A stretch of 33,089 bases of DNA, taken from the NCBI GenBank assembly GCA_012064415.1, contig SSNU01000166.1, positions 162,465 to 195,553 on the forward strand. The letters are read 5' to 3'. Below, in pieces: positions 29,084-33,089 of this stretch (position 1 is the first letter of the stretch; the number at the start of each line of letters is the position of its first letter). The position numbers and the translations under genes are program-made. The DNA comes from Gyrodactylus bullatarudis (Eukaryota > Platyhelminthes > Monogenea > Gyrodactylidea > Gyrodactylidae). The notes under the pieces are model-generated. The model was not told the DNA's origin, did not search any database, and saw only the letters and a program-made list of their open reading frames with translations.

Positions 29084-29096
29084 GCTTTATCACTAA
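29046..29096 (+). ncRNA. Hammerhead ribozyme motif at PLE3 3' end
   Basis: AGT (29057-29059), CTGATGA (29060-29066), GATCCGGT, GAA (29075-29077), ATA...TAT stem III over AAGCTT, C at 29091 (predicted cleavage), ACT pairing with AGT. All core bases are conserved. Stem II is weak in monomer form, but CCGG and AAGCTT are self-complementary, fitting dimeric action. A second CCGGTG lies just upstream of stem I. Confidence 0.7.
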
Positions 29097-29148
29097 ATAT
29101 TCACTTGTCTTCTAAATCCTTACAATGAATTCTTCATTGGAAACAGAT

Positions 29149-29160
29149 AATATTGTTTCT
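29149..29160 (+). repeat. TSD of PLE3, right copy
   Basis: Second AATATTGTTTCT, immediately after the PLE3 3' end. Confidence 0.8.
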
Positions 29161-29264
29161 ATTGGTTTCTGGACTCATGAGGAAGGTTAGAGAAAACAGA
29201 CAGATATTATTGTTGTGAGAGAGGTATTGGTTGATCTCTGATTTGGTCTGAGCAATGGAGTAAT

Positions 29265-29459
29265 TCATAAAGAAAGGCGATGCCAGGTTGCACACACGCA
29301 CCCACCTCTGAGAAGGTGGAAAAGAAGAAGGGCCAATCAGATTAAACCTTATCACTTTTGTATTTTTATGTATATAAATCTGGCATGTAAAAGCTGATGA
29401 GTATGCCACTAAATAAAGCGCTATTCTTTCAAACAACCTGGCATCGCCTTTCTTTATGA
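29265..29459 (+). mobile_element. 195-bp element with perfect 26-bp TIRs and an HHR motif
   Basis: Arms 29265-29290 and 29434-29459 (TCATAAAGAAAGGCGATGCC...) are exact inverses. Between them lies a compact sequence ending in the HHR motif at 29390-29429, right beside the right arm. The GGCATC...TTTCTT tail also follows HHR-like sequence at 13.4 and 17.3 kb. No ORF of note. It may be a nonautonomous PLE derivative or a retrozyme-like unit in inverted form. Confidence 0.7.
29390..29429 (+). ncRNA. Hammerhead-like motif in the 195-bp element
   Basis: AAAG (stem I), CTGATGA core, GTATGCCAC (stem II with G-C and U-A closing pairs), TAA where GAA is expected, ATA...TAT stem III, T (cleavage position after 29425), CTTT pairing perfectly with AAAG. 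The G12-to-U change should damage activity; the four-pair stem I and intact first core support HHR descent. Confidence 0.6.
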
Positions 29460-31635
29460 GATATTATTGTGATGAACGATGTATTTCGCCGACTCTACGC
29501 CAATTATCTTCTATATCATCGGTTATGATAAGTTATCATTGCTAATATTCAAATTTGCGCTCGAATTTTTACTGCTCACATTTCAGATCTAAATTCATTA
29601 TATTAAACCACAATAAATATTGCAATTCTCACCCATGTTATAGTCCTCATCGACTTAAATATAAGAAAATATTCGGTACTTACAGTGATAATTGTGACCG
29701 GAATCATCGAGAATTCGAACTTTATAGATATTTAATCATAGAAATAGAGTTCTAAAGATTTACCCGGTATTAATTTTGTAACTAGATAAAATGAGTTTCA
29801 AGTTATTAATATTAATCTCTTCAAGCTAAAATTCATACAGGGATCCCATTGGTCTTCGAAATCATCTGGAATAAACCAAATTTTAGAATTGAAAGTTTAA
29901 ATTAAATATTGAAAAATTAAAGTCAAATATTGAAGATTATCTCTCTCCTTTTATTTGATTGGGTTAACTAACTGATTATTTTTTATTAGCACAAGAGGAT
30001 AAGCAGGATTTCTATTTGTTTTGCAGAGTCTTTGCAGTTTTTTGTTTTTTGGTGTGACTTGATTTGAATTACATAATTTACAAGGGTAATTATGATTGGT
30101 TACCCTTTAATTTTTCAATAATAACTTTGGTGACTGAGCTCGAAACTAAAGTTACTCGGGACCTCATAGAAAATATTTATATACCTATTTCAAATATATT
30201 TCAATTGATGTAATAGTCATTACTCACAGAATCTCTTAGTTTCCGCTGTCATCGATAAAGTTATGATTTGAGAAGAAATTACGATCGAATGGATGAACAA
30301 TAACTGAAGAAAGTCAAATAATTCAATTTGTACCTTTTGATTTTCCTTAAACGGATAATTCAGAAATAAAAGAATCGTACTTAACCTCAAGTTCATATCA
30401 TCATCATCTGAAAATATCAGGGCAATTACAAACATACGTTCGATGCCCCTTTTCTCTATAAATTAAAAATTAATATTATTTGAGTAGTTTTTGAATACAA
30501 TTCTGTTAGGTATAAATTATACTTTTGCTATGCTTTTGAAGAGTATCAAAAATATCATCTTTAATAAAACTTATCATGTTAAACTTGATTATGCTTACCA
30601 AAGAACATCCCAGGATAATCTTAACAAAATATACTCAAAACGTGCCATAAAATCTTACGGAAATTTTTTTCTGAAATTATTAATTAATTCTTTTTTCTTA
30701 CTGAATGTGTTAACTTTTGAGATAGAATATATGAATGAATGAAAAATTTATTGAACAACACATATGTTCTGCTTTACAATTTTCATTTTCACATAGAAAA
30801 GTTGATAGAAATTAATCTTCTTACAAAATAAGTATAATAAATTGATATTTATAATTCTATGTTTATATAATAATAATAAAATAAATGCATCTTGTTAATT
30901 AAGTTTTTTTCCTTTTTGATAAAGAGTTGATACATATATGATAACTCGTATCAAAGCATTTGTAATTTAAGGTCAGGCATTATACCTTGTGAAGATAAAT
31001 AGTATTTTGTTACAATCTGTTTATTACTTTCTCTTCATTAATATAGTTTCTCTTTCTGAAACTATCACTTTATATCAGTTAATCGTTCATTATGAATTAC
31101 ATTTAATCTACATGTCCTTTTTTTAATTTGTTGATAATAATAATAACTTCAGTTTTTATTCATTTCAGAAATATTTTCATAAGCTGATGGTGAAGATTCC
31201 CACAGCAATAGACAGCCTTTTATTCTGTGTATTTGATTTTTTTGTAATTAATTATGGGCTGAAAAATATCATGAGGAGAGCAGTTTATTATTATTATTAT
31301 TTTTTTTTGTCTTTGCAATGGCTCTAGATACATGATATTTCAAGCAGCTTTCAACAAATTAGTTTTGACTGGTAAATTTTATCTTTTTAATTCTAATGAT
31401 CAGTGAAGACTTTGATATTTATGAAGAGTCAGTTGAGAAGAATAAAAAGGAAGGAATATGAAAAATTATTAACAAAGCAATAAATATCTTCACAAGACAT
31501 ATTTTGAGTAATTTGATGTTGATTTACTAAATATTTTGATACTAGTATATATATATATATCTTCGTCTTTAAAATATACATTAAGAAAATCTGGTATTGT
31601 ATATAAATTTGATAATAATAACTTCTTTTCTTTTT
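29460..31635. other. Long AT-rich spacer, no supported gene
   Basis: Several frames of 60-85 codons (for example 30491-30742 plus) lack any recognisable domain. A short (TA)n run lies at about 31545-31560. I see nothing else to report. Confidence 0.5.
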
Positions 31636-33089
31636 TTAGTTTATAAATCTGGTTTTAATTTCTTGAGAGAACTCTTTCAAGTTTTTTCTCTTCAAGGAGT
31701 TAGGTAGTTTATCAAAGTGTTTTTTACATCGATTAAAAATAGCTAGATTTTTTACATTTCCTTCAATTCTGTAGCCTTTTCTAAGTCTAGAGATTCTCTG
31801 GGGCCTCAGGGATTTTCTAATAAGTATGAGACTTTTTATATCTCCTCGAATTTTGATAGACTCTGAAGGTTGACCAAGTTTTTTTCTGTATTGGGCAGAT
31901 AATTTGTTTCGAAAAGTTCTGGCGACTCTCTCAATTTTTTCTGGGTTCCAACATCCAGAGCAGAACTCGACAACAGTTCGGGTCACCATTTTGTATAAGA
32001 ATACCTTCATAAAGTCATTTTTGATACATTTGTGTATTTGTATACATCTGCTGACAAAGGACTTATAGATTTCCTTATAATGTTCTGTAAAATCAAAAAA
32101 ATTATTATATTTAACTCCTAAATCACGAACCGTGAATTTGGGGTTTATTATTTTATCATTAATACATATATTATTATTGATAGGAGTTGATATGAAAGGA
32201 GTCATGTAGAATGTTTTACTTTCATTGATGCTAAGCCCCAGAGTTAACAGATCATTAGTAAGGGATTTTAATGATGAGTTTATAAAATTTATATCGAAAA
32301 AATCATCAAAACTGAAAACTAATTTCATATCGTCAGCATATTTAAAAATCTTAGCTCCATCAACATTGATTTTTGAGAATAGAATATTGAACAGTAGAGG
32401 TCCAACTCTAGAGCCTTGTGGAATTCCAGAAGTTATTTGTTTGGGAGTTGAATCTTTGTTTTCATGAGAAACGAATTGCCTACATTTAGTAAGGTATTGT
32501 ATTAACATATTAAGAAGATATGAGCATATGCCATATTCATGACATATTTCAATGATTTTATGAATATAAATCTTGTCGAAAGCTTTAGATAAATCAATGT
32601 AGATGACAATGGATTTCTTTTTTTCTTTCTCGAGAAGTGAGACATAGTTTAGAAAATTAAATATATTTGTTTCGCATTATTTTCCTCGACAAAAACCATG
32701 CTGATTTGGATCAATTTTATTTAAATTAATTATGCTAAGAATCTTGACAAATAAAATTGAGTCGATGATCTTCATAAGATTATTCTGTAATGTTATTGGT
32801 CTAAATTCATTACTAATAGGCTTAGGTATGGGAATAACTCTTGCTAGTAGTATATAGTCAGGAATGGTGTAAGAAAAAAATAAATTTTGAAAAATTTTAT
32901 AAATACTGCGAATAAAATTTACATGACTACTTATAAGTATATTCATGCCAATTTTGTAAAAATCTTTAGTGTTTTTCTTTCTTGATTTTTTCAGTAATTT
33001 ATTAAATTCAGCAAAACTCATAAATGTTGTATTATGATAGTGAAGGCAAGATTCATTATGAATTAGAAGTTCAAGATTAAGTGGATATA
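31636..33089 (-). pseudogene. LINE reverse transcriptase, one in-frame stop, runs off window
   Basis: A single minus-strand frame runs from the right edge to the stop at 31636, broken only by TAA at 32677-32679. RT motifs are in order: R-V-I-P-I-P-K and E-F-R-P-I-T-L-Q (fingers), H-G-F-C-R-G-K followed by the stop where Ser or similar is expected, I-V-I-Y-I-D-L-S-K-A-F-D (first catalytic Asp), S-G-I-P-Q-G-S-R-V-G-P-L-L-F-N, K-Y-A-D-D-M-K (catalytic pair), then the thumb and a C-terminal region with F-C-S-G-C-W-N-P. The organisation fits an APE-type non-LTR element; the endonuclease would lie beyond the window. Apart from the nonsense codon the domain looks complete. The element relates to the remnant at 17450-17640. 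Confidence 0.9.

Larger units (their letters stand above)
27382..29148 (+). mobile_element. PLE3, 5'-truncated Penelope-like element with 3' HHR
   Basis: The 1,767-bp copy is flanked by exact 12-bp direct repeats, the same TSD length as PLE1. It is truncated about 20 codons further 5' than PLE1. The 3' part retains the HHR motif and ends near TTCATTGGAAACAGAT. Sequence is close to PLE1 in RT and GIY-YIG and to the 24.9-kb fragment in its 3' region. Confidence 0.85.

Noticed and set aside
1..33089. CRISPR arrays, rRNA genes or bacterial operons
   Set aside because: No regularly spaced repeats, rRNA motifs or operon-like gene packing were seen.

Overview
The window looks like AT-rich nuclear DNA (by eye roughly 30% GC) from an animal, most likely an invertebrate. 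The evidence is a spliced host gene with very short exons, Penelope-like retroelements (PLEs) with C-terminal GIY-YIG domains, KRBA2/Ginger-type integrases, a Tc1-type transposon, fragments of APE-type LINEs, and a tRNA-headed SINE carrying a hammerhead ribozyme (HHR). The phylum cannot be read from the sequence. Almost everything recognisable is mobile DNA; no bacterial operon, rRNA or CRISPR array is present.

Layout. 2-1304: 3' end of a decayed Ty3/gypsy element with polypurine tract and 212-bp LTR. 1499-5440: a DNA transposon with ~150-bp terminal inverted repeats (TIRs) carrying a frameshifted integrase, into which a 5'-truncated PLE (PLE1, 3603-5061) inserted with a 12-bp target-site duplication (TSD). 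5952-9150: fragments of a second integrase and of two LINEs. 9282-13593 (minus): the C-terminal part of a spliced host gene; six exons are linked by splice sites in consistent phase and end at a stop and AATAAA. PLE2 (10551-12201) sits in one of its introns. 13328-17195: three inverted-repeat elements, one nested in another. 17333-17700: HHR-like and LINE remnants. 18169-19710: a Tc1-type transposon with an uninterrupted 331-aa DD34E transposase. 20855-24290: MITE-like inverted-repeat elements. 24900-25330: an inverted PLE 3' fragment. 26414-27020: an inverted-dimer SINE with two HHRs. 27382-29148: PLE3, again with a 12-bp TSD. 29265-29459: a small TIR element containing an HHR-like motif. 31636-33089: a LINE reverse transcriptase with one nonsense codon.

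The most coherent theme is self-cleaving RNA. Eight sites fit or descend from a hammerhead fold, in three architectures: a PLE 3'-end type, a GTATGCC type found near small inverted repeats, and a classical GUCC/GGAC stem-II type in the SINE. HHRs in PLEs and in tRNA-headed SINEs (schistosome Sm-alpha) are known. The inverted-dimer SINE, the 195-bp HHR element and the PLE insertion next to a 30-nt exon are the features most worth following. Many small ORFs are shadows and are omitted; stretches without a feature are noted.
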